A stretch of DNA of 64,000 nucleotides. Origin: Oscheius tipulae. Lineage: Eukaryota > Nematoda > Chromadorea > Rhabditida > Rhabditidae. Positions 1 through 11,739 of this stretch are shown here, piece by piece. Made by a program: the position numbers and the translations under genes. The notes beneath the pieces are model-generated. The model did not search any database. It saw only the letters and a program-made list of their open reading frames with translations, and was not told the DNA's origin. The first letter of the stretch is position 1. Each line of letters opens with the position of its first letter. The stretch spans positions 2,542,001 through 2,606,000 of the forward strand of contig JASJZH010000004.1 in the NCBI GenBank assembly GCA_037178975.1. Direction: 5' to 3'.

Positions 1-1084
1 CTTTGGTCTCGCGAAGAATCTGGCAGAGAGTTCCAGCAACAAACATACGCATGGTATCGGGTTTTGGCAGTACACAGCCCCAGAGATGATCATGGAAAAG
101 ATTTACGACTACCCGGTAGACTGCTACAGCTTTGGAATGGTCCTCTACTTCATCTACCATCATAGGTTTGTTCGAAAAGGTCAAATAGCCACTGAGTTCA
201 GACTCCCTTTCGAGAACGACGCCAAAAGGGCTGACATGGCATTGTACAGGGCTCTCAAGGGAGAAGGGCAGCCTCCGCTACGACCACAACTTCCGCCCAC
301 GGACCAACGGGCACCGATTGACAACCTTATGGAACGGTGAGTCTTTTGTAAATCGTGTGACAGGAACTGTTTGGAATAGGAGATCCCCTGTCTAGAGTAG
401 TCAAAACTTGATTTTGGCTGAGGCGGCTTTTCAATCATCGTTAAAAAAACAAACGCTCCCAAAATGTTTTCGGCTATCAATCGATCACATGATGTAGCAC
501 GTACGCAGCTAAACTCCCAGAATAAAAATTCCTGGCTTAAAATTGGTAACAGACGGTTTCGCCGCTTTTCACACCAGAGACGTGCGGGAATAAAATCCGC
601 GCGGGAACACGGGAATAAAAATGGCAACGGGAATCTTAAAATTGATAACAGGCGGCTTCGCTCCCCTAGTAGCAGTTTCCTCCATACCTGGCTTGTCCCC
701 TTGTTTCATGACATGAAAAGACTTGTCAGGTTTTAGTGTTGACATGCAATTGTGCGGACACCAGGACGGGCGGACACCAGTGCGCTTTAGTAAAGAGGGA
801 TTTCAGCACATCTTTGGCCTCGCCATGAATGAAAATGTCCTAATCGTTCAAAGTAAGAAGCTAAACTTAGCAAAGGGCATGGTCAAGAAAAAGTTCACAT
901 GACCATTAGTCAGGTAGGGAATTCGGTGTAGGTCTAGAGATGAAAGTTAATCTGTTCTCAAACCATGACACTTCGTTTCAGATGTTGGCCAGTTAAACCT
1001 GAGGAACGTCTCACGATGCACGATATCGTACACCATTTCTACAGTAAAGAAGGAATAGCGACCTACCCCGCCTACGATGTTTAA
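1..1084 (+). CDS. Protein kinase, C-terminal part (5' end outside window)
   Basis: Two exons are seen, 1-336 and 982-1084, ending in TAA. The window opens inside the activation segment: the first codons read FGLAK, the end of a DFG motif, and are followed about 25 residues later by APEMI, the APE motif that closes the segment. Next come the usual subdomain IX residues (DCYSFGMVLY, where most kinases have D-WSFG) and, after the intron, the subdomain XI signature CWPVKPEERLT with its conserved arginine. This late-lobe pattern is typical of tyrosine-kinase-like or LRRK/RIPK-type kinases, but the subfamily cannot be fixed without the N-terminal half. A polyadenylation signal lies just after the stop. 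The intron (337-981) is long for this locus and holds a dispersed repeat copy. Confidence 0.85.
690..805 (+). repeat. Dispersed repeat, copy 1
   Basis: This stretch in the kinase intron matches 14580-14700 in the same orientation. Shared words include CTTGTCCCCTTGT, GACTTGTCAG, TTGA(C/T)ATGCAATTGTGCGGACAC and CTTTAGTAAAG. Both copies sit in non-coding DNA, here an intron of the kinase and there an intron of tectonic. No coding content or terminal repeat is visible. It is probably a fragment of an interspersed repeat family. Confidence 0.6.
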
Positions 1085-1856
1085 GACAAAATAAAAGATT
1101 TCAATAATGGTAACAACGGTCTTGCCTCTACATAATCATACTGACAGTCATCGTAGTGTTCGATATGTAAAGAAGTGAAAGATAGCTGAACAGATCTCCG
1201 ACCCGAACTCATATCTGACTTTTGTCATGTTCTCTCTTCGTTCGCGTCTATTAGACCTCTAAAGACCAAAATGTACTGTCCTATGGGGGCTTGTGGCACT
1301 GCCATCGTCTTCATTTCCACATACAGACGGCTTGTAGAGGAGACTACTGTCCTATACGCCTGTTCATCTCCACAGATCTTGTCTGAATCGTATGAAATTG
1401 AAGAAGACCACCGTCTCTATCTAGGAGCGGTGCTCTGGACGAATAGCCATCCTTGATCGCTCTGTAGTTCGAATTCCCAGCTATTCATCTGTTTTTCGGC
1501 ACGGGGAGAGATCTTGAGAAAGATGGTGCTCCCAGCCGGTGCAATAATTCTCCAGATACATTTTCCGGACTACTGTGCTACCAAGGACGCTGTCTCTTCG
1601 AGAAGAGACTCTCCGCAGACCGGACATCTGAGCGTGTTACGGGCTGAATCGTTAGTGTTATGGGCTCACTTTGGCGGCCTGACACATGTTTCCCTCGAAC
1701 AACTAGACTCTCTGGCCGATTTCGGACCGGAACCCTGAAGAAGAGTCTAGGAGTAACTTGGAGGATGTCTTACCAGAAATAGGTTTCGGGAGAGTTGTGT
1801 CGTGAAAGGCTTCTCGAGAAAAAGTGTCTCTAGCTCCCAACTTAAGTTGGACTTTG
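1085..1856. other. Intergenic region, no supported gene
   Basis: Downstream of the kinase stop there is a polyadenylation signal near 1091 and then about 770 bases with only short open frames that lack signal peptides, domains or splice-phase continuity. I see no RNA gene here. Confidence 0.5.
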
Positions 1857-2234
1857 ATTTTGGGTATAGTGTCATTCGATAGCCCTTGGCATGGGTACTA
1901 CGGGATACATTGCCGAATTCGCTTAACCCCTTCCTACTTCGAGATATGACGTGTTGAAGTTGCTGCATCTTCTAGCGTCGCGGCACTAAATGCGGGCTAG
2001 AACAATGTGTCCAACCAGTTACTCACAAAACAGTAGCCTGAATAAAAACTTTTTCGAGCTGACCAATCATGGCCAGACCATGGTCTAAATTGACTAAAAA
2101 AAAAAAAGTTAATCGCATTTAGTGCCGCAACGCTAGAGGAAGCAGCAACTTCAACACGTCATATCTCAAAGCGAATTCGGCAATGTATCCCGTAATACCC
2201 ATGCCAAGGGCTATCGATGATATCCAATACCAAA
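1857..2234. repeat. Foldback element: long imperfect inverted repeat
   Basis: The left arm (about 1857-1994) is the reverse complement of the right arm (about 2114-2234). Shared segments include AGCCCTTGGCATGGGTA, CGGGATACATTGCCGAATTC, GATATGACGTGTTGAAGTTG and GCGGCACTAAATGCG. The left arm carries about 18 extra bases after GAATTCGCTT. The roughly 120-base spacer contains a poly-A run. The structure resembles a foldback or MITE-type DNA element; no transposase frame is inside, and its target-site duplication is not clear. Confidence 0.75.
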
Positions 2235-2456
2235 GGAGACTTCCCTTGTCAGAAGAGTTTTCCCTTCTGAACTTTAATTCAGAAAATTGTCCATGGTCAA
2301 GTAATTAGGTACCCGAACAATTTAAAGTCTGAAAATTTATAAAAACGGTCTTAAGGACTACAGAATGTTGTGAACGTACAGACGTGAAGAGACATTGGGA
2401 CAGGTTTATCCAAGCTGGTTCATTGAGTTGTCTATCCAAAGGTTGTTCAAACTATA

Positions 2457-3656
2457 TTGGGTTGGCAACTAAGTCTTTTCGCTTTTTGTAAACATGTCCT
2501 TTGTCTTGTGTACGACAACGTCCGAGCTATTATAGCCCTCGTGTAGCTCACTCAGTCCTCTACCACCACCATGCAAAACACCACTTCCCTTCTTCTTATT
2601 CTCTGATCGTTTTGATCTGGACCATTGATGTCCTACCACCCTACCATCTGCGACATGAGTTCCTCAAAGGCGCGAATGGAGCCCAAACAGCGGCTAATAT
2701 CAACGATGTTTATGGTCAAGGGACGACGTCCACAGTTGTGGTTTCATCGCTTTCGATCTGGAGACAAAAGCGTCGAAGATGAGCCAAGGTCAACTTTTGA
2801 TGAATCGAAGCTGCTCCAGCTCTTGAACGAGAACAATCGGCAGACTACCCGTGAACTAGCAGAGGCACTGTCTGTCAGTCATGCTGCAGTGGGAAGCAAT
2901 TGAGATTTATGAAGACTGGGCACTTGGTTGCCGCATGACCTCAGTGACACCCAGAAGTGGCAGCGCATGTCCGTCGCCCATTTTCTCTTGTCCAGGTATG
3001 AGAGAAAATCCTTTTTACCACGCCTGGTAACGAGGAATGAGAAGTGAGTAACGTACGTAAGCTTCCAAAGGAAGCGTCAATGAGTATGTCCAGGGCAGAC
3101 ACCAAGTCCTGATGTGGAACCCGACACTCATCAAAAAAGATTATGCTCTGTGTTTCCTGGGATATCGAAGGAGTGGTGCACTGGGAACTGCTGGATGTTG
3201 GAACTACCCTTACGGGCGCCATAAACAGCCAGCAACTTGAAAAGGTTGCCATTGCACTTCGTCAGAAACAGCCGCTGAAGTCGAAGGTCATCCTGCAGAT
3301 GTTGTCATCCCCCATGTTACAAAACTCACTCTCTCCAAGATCCACGACCTAGGTTGGGAGATTCTACCCTAACCTCCTTATAGCCCGTTCCTTACCCCTT
3401 CCGATTATTCTCTGTTCCGTACTCAACAACGATATTGGAGGATAACACTTCGATTCCGACGACGCACTCAAAACTTGGTTGAGAAACTTCTTCGCGTCAA
3501 AACCCAAGGTGTTCTACGACCGTGGTATTCGTAAGCTACCCGTGAAATGAGCAGACGTGGTACATCATAATGCTGATTACAACGAATGAAAAAGTTGTTT
3601 GGAAGACAATAAATTTTTGCATTTGAAAAAGCGAAAAGACTTAGTTGCCAACCCAA
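2457..3656 (+). mobile_element. Mariner (Tc1/mariner) transposon, degenerate
   Basis: The left end begins TTGGGTTGGCAACTAAGT at 2457 and is mirrored at the right end, which closes in ACTTAGTTGCCAACCCAA at 3656. Both ends are flanked by TA, the mariner target duplication. The element is about 1.2 kb, a normal mariner length. The TIR words are those of mariner elements found across insects and nematodes. The internal transposase is broken (separate entry), so the element cannot move on its own. Confidence 0.92.
2640..3560 (+). pseudogene. Mariner transposase pseudogene
   Basis: Mariner transposase can be read in pieces across several frames. The N-terminal HTH region appears as GANGAQTAANINDVYG, shifts frame, then reads WFHRFRSGDKSVEDEP and NRQTTRELAEALSVSHAAV. 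After several stops the catalytic core resumes as LCVSWDIEGVVHWELL and TLTGAINSQQLEKVA, then SKIHDLGWEILP, and a remnant of the last catalytic region (TPSDYSLF). At least two frameshifts and several stop codons are present, so no functional protein is made. It is a fossil of the element at 2457-3656. Confidence 0.9.
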
Positions 3657-3923
3657 TATAATCGTATCCTGATACCAAAAGATCTTCATACGCGTGCATT
3701 TTGACCGCAATCATGTCGCGTCTATTTATTGCAGTCGTTACCAGTAGCAGACTTATTCACCCTCAGCAGACAAGTCCTTTAATTAACAAAAGAAAATGTA
3801 AACGGTTCTTCTCCATTCTCTCCTCATGTTTATTGTCTGCGCAGTTATCAGCTAATTACCTCATTCATCCGGTCACGTTGTCTCTCATATAGGCTCACTA
3901 CTCGATCTTTATCACTCTCCAGC

Positions 3924-5017
3924 ATGTCCGGATTGCAGATGACTGACACGTTCTCCGTCGACCCCGTCGGAACAGCCTTCATGTGCTTTCTGTATATGGG
4001 TGTTGGTATCGTCTCGACTCTTTGCAATCTGGTCAACTTGGCAGTATTCTTTTCGACGAAAGAATTCCGGGAGAAGTATCTATTCTACATCATTCTGGAC
4101 CTCGGGGAGCTTGTAAATGGTAACTTGTCCCTCTATTGTTCTAAAAGCGAATTGTCAGCAATCGCCTACATTGTGACAGGACAGGGAAGACTACGGGAGT
4201 TGTGGGCTGGCGAACTGACTGAACCTCATTCCGTGGCTGCCTGTTTCTTTCAGGTTTCTATCATATAGTTCAAAACCAAACCTGTTACAGCACCCGTGGC
4301 CGATTCTTTTGATTTTGGGAATGGAGCTGGTTACTATAACTATAGTGATTCTGTCTCTCGAAAGAATCTGCGCGGTTGTGGCCCCAATTCAGTTCAAAAA
4401 CTTCTTCCTCTCTCCCTGCAAGTGGCTCATTGTGCTGGTTATTCCTGCGTTTGGACTAGTAGGCAAATCTTTGCTTTTTCTAAAATTTTTCAGACCTCTT
4501 TGGTCATTGCGGGCTATTCCGCGATGACAGATCGTAGCTTGAAGACAGCCACTGGACACTGCGGAATCATTACCAGTACCTCTCAATGGTTTTCCACATT
4601 CCATTTCACCTTTATCATGTTCGCCTACATGTCAGCCTTCTGGAGCTGTCTCTTCGTCTGGCACACCTTCCGTGTAGGCTTTACTTCATTCACAGAACAA
4701 TTCTTTAGGGTCGAAGTCATGGGACAAGAAAGCTGCGTGTAATGGTAGTTCTTGTCGGAATCTCAGCCGTGCTCGTCTCTATTCCCTCCCTAATCAACAT
4801 CTTTATGCGATTCGGACTCTTTGATCTCAGCGACTTTTACTATTCCATCTCGTACTCTCTGCCCGGATTTCTCTCAATTGCCAATACCGTTGTGAACTTT
4901 AGCCTGCGACCGGATGTTCGGCGACGGTTCCTGGTGCTCTTCTTGAGGAGGTATGTTCAAGAGAAAGGAAACAAAAGAGTTGAGCCTGGCTCTATTACAT
5001 TAGAATGCCGAATCTAG
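3924..5017 (+). CDS. Rhodopsin-class serpentine GPCR (chemoreceptor-like)
   Basis: Four exons assemble in phase through introns of about 34-37 nt (GTTTCT..ACAG at 4254, GTAGGC..CAG at 4461, GTAGGC..TTTAG near 4674). The roughly 310-residue product has seven hydrophobic segments: TM1 MCFLYMGVGIVSTLCNLVNL, TM2 around YLFYIILDLGELVNG, TM3 PWPILLILGMELVTITIVI ending in LERICAVV (the DRY position is LER), TM4 WLIVLVIPAFG, TM5 FHFTFIMFAYMSAFW, TM6 VMVVLVGISAVLVSIPS, TM7 SIANTVVNFSLRPDVRRRF. The TM7 end resembles nematode srsx-type receptors. A damaged relative lies at 8641-8780, so the gene was part of the duplication that doubled the neighbouring nrf-6 genes. The ligand is unknown. Confidence 0.8.
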
Positions 5018-5087
5018 TATTATTACCGCAAATACCGGGAGACATTTTTTTCGCCCTTTTCTTAAGTTTTTTTCTTAAAAATCTCCA

Positions 5088-5345
5088 TCTCTACTATCTA
5101 AAGCGTGATGTTTTCTGTCTCTGTTTATTGGTTTCTTGTCTGAGGCCACGAAGAAGAAGCGAGCCAATTATTTTGTGCAGAAGTTTTATTGTTCGGGAAC
5201 AGTTATTGCCTAAATTGGATGGCAAGTCAACTATTGGGTGCGTTCTAGAACTTTACTTCTGTCCCAGTGAAGCCACTGTCCCCGTCTTTTGTTACTAAAA
5301 AGCGGCGCAGCCGCCATGGTAAACTGAAAGCAAAAGGACGGCTGT
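5088..5345 (+). mobile_element. Helitron-like non-autonomous repeat, copy A
   Basis: It begins TCTCTACTATCTAAAGCG directly after an A and is strongly similar, over about 250 bases, to 41111-41380. Near its 3' side it carries a GC-rich hairpin (GCGGCGCAGCCGC at about 5303) followed by AAACTGAAAGCAAAAGGACGGC, which both copies share. A TC start after A and a 3' hairpin fit a Helitron-type end, but the 3' terminus (CTRR) is not clear. Both copies keep an open forward frame beginning YYLKRD-FCL, noted under findings. Confidence 0.55.
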
Positions 5346-5596
5346 TTTATTTTGCCTAAAATAAAAAGACAATTGCTTTTTCAATTGATTCAGAAAAAGA
5401 AACTTGCAGACACAATCTTACTCTCCACTACCATCACGAGGGCAGCTCGAGCAGCACGCATCACACAACCCAGACCCATCCAATTAGACATCATTCGGTC
5501 GACCTGCACTTTCCGAGACACAACTTCCTCCATCATAATTGAATAGATTTTTATTTACAAATAACCCGTATTAAAACAGCACACCTATTAAAGTTT

Positions 5597-8179
5597 TCAA
5601 AGCTTCTCTACTATTTCTTCGATTTCCTGTTTCGGTTTCTCGTCTTCCCAGCTCTCGACTATCTTTTCTTCCGGTTTTACTCTAGGACCTCGGCTACCCA
5701 TCAGACCATCGACAGCCATCTTTTCCAGTTTCAAGAATGGTAGCTCGCAAGTGCAACTCCAAACGAAGGCAAAGCAATAAGCCATGATCGTGATGGGAAT
5801 GGTGAAGGTTTGGAATTGAGCCAGAAAGCTTGTGAAGTGAAGTGGTCGGTCGAAGAGATTCATGAAGTATGTGATGACAAACCAGTGGACAAGGTAGGCT
5901 GTGTAGCTGAGTCTTCCGAGTGGTTGCCAAAGGGGATGGTCCATGAATGCTGCGATAGGACCTCCCCAGCCATAGAAGTTGGCAGCAACAGTCCAACAGA
6001 TGAAGATTCCCCAGCCGATCCGACTGAATGAGTAGTAGAAGGCGCTTGTAAACTTGCTAAAGGTTTCTTTGAGCTTTTGCGAAGGGCTATGTCTTACCTC
6101 CAATTAGTCTCAAAGGCCAGATACTTATGCGGGCCATAGACACAAGCTAGAGCTATTCCAATAGCACAGATCCAACCGATAATAGGGAGAATAAAGTGGA
6201 ATTTCGGACGCTTGCTTTTTGGGAACTTGACCAGCAAATAGCCAGCGTACATTCCGATCAAATAGGGTGTGATTCGGATCCAAGGAGCACAGTACAGCTT
6301 GACAAAGAAGTCGTCGGTTCTGAACACTTTCGTCTTATTTGCCCATGTGCTTCAGACTAACTTGGCTCCAGCTCGAAGCAAACTTCCAGCCAGGTTGTCG
6401 TGGAAAACCCAATAGAAGGTCAGACCGACGCTTCCACTGATGGCCGAGATGATGACAGCCAGTCCGATCCAGTGGTTGATGAAAAGGGCGACGAGGAAGA
6501 CTGGAGCAGCCAAGTACATCTGGGTGTCTGCGGCCAGGTACCAAGTGATGCCGTAGCACTGAAAGACGAGACTCTTCAGTAAGATTTTGTTTCATACCGT
6601 CTCTTTAGGCTCGAAATTGTTTATGTAGATCAAGTTCCTCCACCAGTACTTCACACAGAGATCAGCAGCCTCGACATTTCCGAAAAGCATAGCATTCTGG
6701 CCGACAATCAACGGGGTGAAGGCGACGTAGAATCCGATGAAGAGCATATAGGGAGGCGTGAGTCTGAGAGTTGGATTAGAAATCTAGAGAATAGAGTGGA
6801 ACCTGAGATATCGATGTACATAGAAAAGTATCCACGTCGCAGGATTCTTGATCAGCTGGGGCTTTTTGAACATTTGCTAAATATTCATCATTAGGAAGAA
6901 TCCAAGAGACGTTACCTTGAAGAACATGTAAGAGACGAGCATTCCAGACAGAACAAAGAAGGTATCGACAGAGAAGAAAGCACTTCCAATCGTGTCTGCT
7001 GCTATCGGCTTCATGAGGTTGAAGACCGGCTGGAGATTATCTAGATGTGAGAACTGACATCTTTAAAAAAGAAGAAACTCACCAGCATTGAACCAAAGGG
7101 TAGCCACGTGACCTGTGACTACCCAAACCATTGAAAAGAAGCGGATACAGTCCAGAGACTTTAGATGTCCTTCTCTAGCCGGTGTAGTGTCCAGAATTGC
7201 ATGTCCGTTCGTGTAAAAGGAAAAGACCAGAAGCAGACGAAGGCACAGATGCTCGGCCTCTTTGGCCTGTCTGTTCAGATAACTGTCCCTGACAAAGTCT
7301 ACCACGGACGCGAAGACACACAGACCAACAAGGATTGCCAGGAAGATACTGAAAGTGGATTTGTCTGACTCTCAATATATCAACTAACACAAAGATCCAA
7401 AAGAAGGTATTGGTATGTCCTGTCTCCGGAACACATTCGACTCCACAATGGGTGAAGGGCATCAAATGATGGGTATTATTCCATATCAGCAGTATGTCCT
7501 GTAATCAATCACAAAAATGACGAACGGTCTTTCTACTGATATGCGCTAGTGGGAATAAGCTTCTTATCTAACTAATCTCGACTCACTTGTTCACTGCATG
7601 AAGCTGGCATACAGACGGCTCTTTTGGTTGTGACTGTGGTTCCGGTGGCTGAATCACAGCTTGCATTCTAAAGGATACAGTCTTGAACAGAGCAAGGATC
7701 GACTCACTTTGCCGAAAGCAGAGGAAACGAAGCAGTAGTGGGTCTTGTAGTAGTGCTTGCTCACTTCTTTACACTCTGTCTCAGACCCAGATTGGGTCAG
7801 ATCGATGTCCAGAACTCCTGGAGGAAGCCGACCGAAAGCATCCAGTTCTAAAACCATTAATGCTGGAGGACAAATGGAGAAACCAACGTTTGAGAGCGTA
7901 TATGTTCTTCTTCAGCTCGGCCTTCGTCTCATTGTTACATTTTGGCGGTTGCTGGATGAAGCACTTGTTGAAGTCTGTGGCAAAGACCGCGAGATCGTTC
8001 ATCCATCTGGTGTAGTCAGTTTGGCATTCAGGCGATACTCCAGCGATGGTTTTCGTTTTGAAAATTTCGTTCTCTTCGGAAGTCGGAAGCCATCTCTCCC
8101 GAATAAGGAATCGCTCGAAGTCAGAGATGGACAGTACAGGTTGGAAGAAAAGTATGAGGACGACCCATGGTCTAGACAT
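5597..8179 (-). CDS. NRF-6-like acyltransferase 3 membrane protein, copy 1
   Basis: The start at 8179 gives a signal peptide (MSRPWVVLILFFQPVLS), then a cysteine-bearing NRF N-terminal domain (SPECQTDYTRWMNDLAVFA, CFIQQPPKCNNET, SETECKEVSKHYYKTHYCF) and the segment KEPSVCQLHAVNK. Then follow about ten TM segments of the acyltransferase 3 family, with LDCIRFFSMVWVVTGHVATL (the family histidine), FFVLSGMLVSYMFFK, MYLAAPVFLVALF and, in the last exon (5597 to about 6080), GRLSYTAYLVHWFVITYF. Roughly ten exons are joined by 37-90 nt introns. Worm NRF-6 relatives act at membranes in lipid or drug transport; the substrate here is unknown. The tandem copy lies upstream at 9162-11725. Confidence 0.88.
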
Positions 8180-8640
8180 TGTGTGGTGCGATAAGCTCAG
8201 TTCAGATTTGAAGCCTCTTAAATGCAGAAGGGCAACCCCAAGATAAGGCCCGTGATATCATTTCCGACAGCTCATCGGTTTTGAATTATTGGCATCGATG
8301 TTGAGAAGAACAAGTTCATCTTTGGCTCTGAAATGAGTCAGATCTTGGTAGGCTTGAACTACGAGAAAGGTGGACAGACTCAGCCCCATCAGATTATTTT
8401 GTAACTGTCAACGAGCATGCCTCTAGTATCCTACTACTGAACAATCAAAAACAACGAACACGCAAATCATAAAATTACAGTCCCTATAAAGATAAGGACA
8501 CAAATCTGGGGGAGTCTCGGTCATGCTAGGCTAATAATAGCACAGGGTAGTTTTGGATCAAGTTCGAGATTTCACTTGACTTATCTTCTCGCTATTCCCG
8601 TTCGTAATAGTCTTCTGAACATAGTAATTTGGACCTCCGC

Positions 8641-8780
8641 GAGCTTATGAAATGTTAACTTGTCCCTCTTTTGTTCTTACATGAGACTCTTTAACAGTCG
8701 CGTTCACATTGACTGGTCAGGGAAGACTACGGGAAATGCGGACTGGAAAGCGGTACTCTTCTTCTTCTAGAGAAACAAAC
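8641..8780 (+). pseudogene. Relic of the GPCR gene (duplication remnant)
   Basis: The sequence from GTTAACTTGTCCCTC through GGGAAGACTACGGGAAATG parallels 4125-4225 inside exon 1 of the GPCR, and the peptide LTGQGRLREMRTGK corresponds to VTGQGRLRELWAGE there. The frame is broken and the remaining exons are missing. Its position upstream of the second nrf-6 copy equals the position of the GPCR relative to the first copy, so it marks the left part of the duplicated unit. Confidence 0.65.
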
Positions 8781-9161
8781 TAAAAGTGTAGTTCAAAAAG
8801 GTGACTCTAAGGAATGACAAAAAAGTAAAAGAAGAATAATGATGAGTAGCGAGACCAAGTTCGACCAGCATTTCGAAGTTATTGCAAAAAAAATCACCTT
8901 CGTCCTTGGACTGATAACAAGATTTCGATGAGCGCGGTATCCACCTTCACAGATAGCCAACTAGGTGTCTAAAGAAAGCTATTGTAGTCAGGATTCCTGT
9001 TTTTCTCTACCTGTAGAGATACAATACCTTTTCCTCCGGATATCATCCAATCAGACATCAATCTGTCTTGCACTTTCCGAGACACAACTTTCTCCATTAC
9101 AATTGAATATATCTTTATTTACAAATGACCCGCATAACTTCAATAAACCGTTTCAAAATTT

Positions 9162-11725
9162 TCAAAACTTCTCTAATATTTCTTCGATTTCCTGTTTCGG
9201 TTTCTCGTCTTCCCAGCTCTCGACTATCTTTTCTTCCGGTTTTACTCTAGGACCTCGGCTACCCATCAGACCATCGACAGCCATCTTTTCCAGTTTCAAG
9301 AATGGTAGCTCGCAAGTGCAACTCCAAACGAAGGCAAAGCAATAAGCCATGATCGTGATGGGAATGGTGAAGGTTTGGAATTGAGCCAAGAAGCTAGTGA
9401 AGTGAAGCGGTCGGTCGAAGAGGTTTATGAAATATGTGATGACGAAATAGTGGACGAGGTAGGCTGTGTAGCTGAGTCTTCCGAGTGGTTGCCAAAGGGG
9501 ATGGTCCATGAATGCTGCGATAGGACCTCCCCAGCCATAGAAGTTGGCAGCAACAGTCCAACAGATGAAGAATCCCCAGCCGATTCGACTGAATGAGTAG
9601 TAGAAGGCGCTTGTAAACTTGCTAAAGGTTACTTTGAGCTTTGAAAGGCTAGAACAGACCTCCAATTAGTCTCAAAGGCTAGGTACTTGTACGGACCAAA
9701 GACACAAGCTAGGGCTATTCCAATAGTACAGATCCATCCAATGATCGGGAGGAGAACGTGGAGCCTTGGACGCTTGGTCTTCGGGAAATTGACCAGCAGA
9801 TATCCCACGTACATTCCTACCAAATAGGGAGTAATTCGTATCCAGGGAGCTAAGTACAGTTTGATGTGGAAGTCTTCGGTTCTGGAAGGTTTAAATGGCT
9901 GACTACCATCCTCACTTGGCTCCAGCACGAATCAAATTTGCTGCCAGATCGTCATGAAAAATCCAATAGAAGGTCAGACCGACGCTTCCACTGATGGCCG
10001 AGATGATGACAGCCAGTCCGACCCAGTGGCTGATGAAAAGGGCGACGAGGAAGACTGGAGCAGCCAAGTACATCTGGGTGTCTGCGGACAGATACCAGCT
10101 GATACCGTAACACTGAAAGAAATGTTTATAAGGAAAGAGTCTTTCTATAACCGTGTCCTCGGGTTCGAAATTGTTGATGTAGATAAGGTTCCGCCACCAA
10201 TACTTTACACAGAGGTCGACTTCCTCTGCATTTCCGAAAAGCATGGCATTCTGGCCGACGATCAATGGGGTGAAGGCGATATAAAATCCGATGAAGAGCA
10301 TATAGGGAGGCGTGAGTCTGAGAGTTGGATTAGAAATCTAGAGAATGGGAACCTGAGATATCGATGAACATAGAAAAGTATCCACGTCGCAGGATTCTTG
10401 ATCAGCTGGGGCTTTTTGAACATTTGCTAAAATTTTGTTTGAGAGCTATTCTGGGTCTTTTACCTTGAAAAACATATAGGAGACAAGCATTCCGGAGAGA
10501 ACGAAGAATGTGTCGACCGAGAAGACTGCACTGCCGATAATGTCTGCTGCTATGGGTTTCATGAGATGGAAGGCGGGTTGGAGAGTATCTGAATGATATC
10601 TATTAAATGCGAACAGCATGCGGTGTACCAGAATGTAGCCAAAGTGTGGACACGTGACCTGTGACTACCCAAACCATTGAAAAGAAGCGGATACAGTCCA
10701 GAGACTTTAGATGTCCTTCTCTAGCCGGTGTAGTGTCCAGAATTGCATGTCCGTTCGTGTAAAAGGAAAAGACCAGAAGCAGACGAAGGCACAGATGCTC
10801 GGCCTCTTTGGCCTGTCTGTTCAGATAACTGTCCCTGACAAAGTCTACCACGGACGCGAAGACACACAGACCAACAAGGATTGCCAGGAAGATACTGAAA
10901 GTGGATTTGTCTGACTCTCAATATATCAACTAACACAAAGATCCAAAAGAAGGTATTGGTATGTCCTGTCTCCGGAACACATTCGACTCCACAATGGGTG
11001 AAGGGCATCAAATGATGGGTATTATTCCATATCAGCAGTATGTCCTGTAATCAATCACAAAAATGACGAACGGTCTTTCTACTGATATGCGCTAGTGGGA
11101 ATAAGCTTCTTATCTAACTAATCTCGACTCACTTGTTCACTGCATGAAGCTGGCATACAGACGGCTCTTTTGGTTGTGACTGTGGTTCCGGTGGCTGAAT
11201 CACAGCTTGCATTCTAAAGGATACAGTCTTGAACAGAGCAAGGATCGACTCACTTTGCCGAAAGCAGAGGAAACGAAGCAGTAGTGGGTCTTGTAGTAGT
11301 GCTTGCTCACTTCTTTACACTCTGTCTCAGACCCAGATTGGGTCAGATCGATGTCCAGAACTCCTGGAGGAAGCCGACCGAAAGCATCCAGTTCTGAAAC
11401 GATTAATGCTGGAGGACAATTGAAGAAACCAACGTTTGAGAGCGTATATGTTCTTCTTCAGCTCGGCCTTCGTCTCATTGTTACATTTTGGCGATTGCTG
11501 GATGAAGCACTCGTTAAAGTCTTTGGCAAAGACCGCAAGATCGGTCATCCATCTGGTGTAGTCAGTTTGGCATTCAGGCGATACTCCAGCGATGGTTTTC
11601 GTTTTGAAAATTTCGTTCTCTTCGGAAGTCGGAAGCCATCTCTCCCGAATAAGGAATCGCTCGAAGTCAGAGATGGACAGTACAGGTTGGAAGAAAAGTA
11701 TGAGGACGACCCATGGTCTAGACAT
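9162..11725 (-). CDS. NRF-6-like acyltransferase 3 membrane protein, copy 2
   Basis: This gene has the same architecture and exon layout as copy 1: signal peptide at 11725, cysteine-containing N-terminal NRF domain, acyltransferase 3 core with LDCIRFFSMVWVVTGHVSTL, NAMLFGNAEEVDLCVKYWW, MYLAAPVFLVALFISHW, and a last exon ending in KQEIEEILEKF. All exon joins I could test keep frame, so it looks intact. From the start codon through about 1.05 kb (10676-11736), introns included, it is almost base-for-base identical to copy 1 (7130-8190); beyond that, similarity drops and introns differ. This suggests recent gene conversion of the 5' half on an older tandem duplication. Confidence 0.88.
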
Positions 11726-11739
11726 TGTGTGAGTGCGAC

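Noticed and set aside
5694-6031. Frames on both strands overlapping the last nrf-6 exon
   Set aside because: The same shadows recur in the second copy at 9259-9596 and are explained by the acyltransferase frame.
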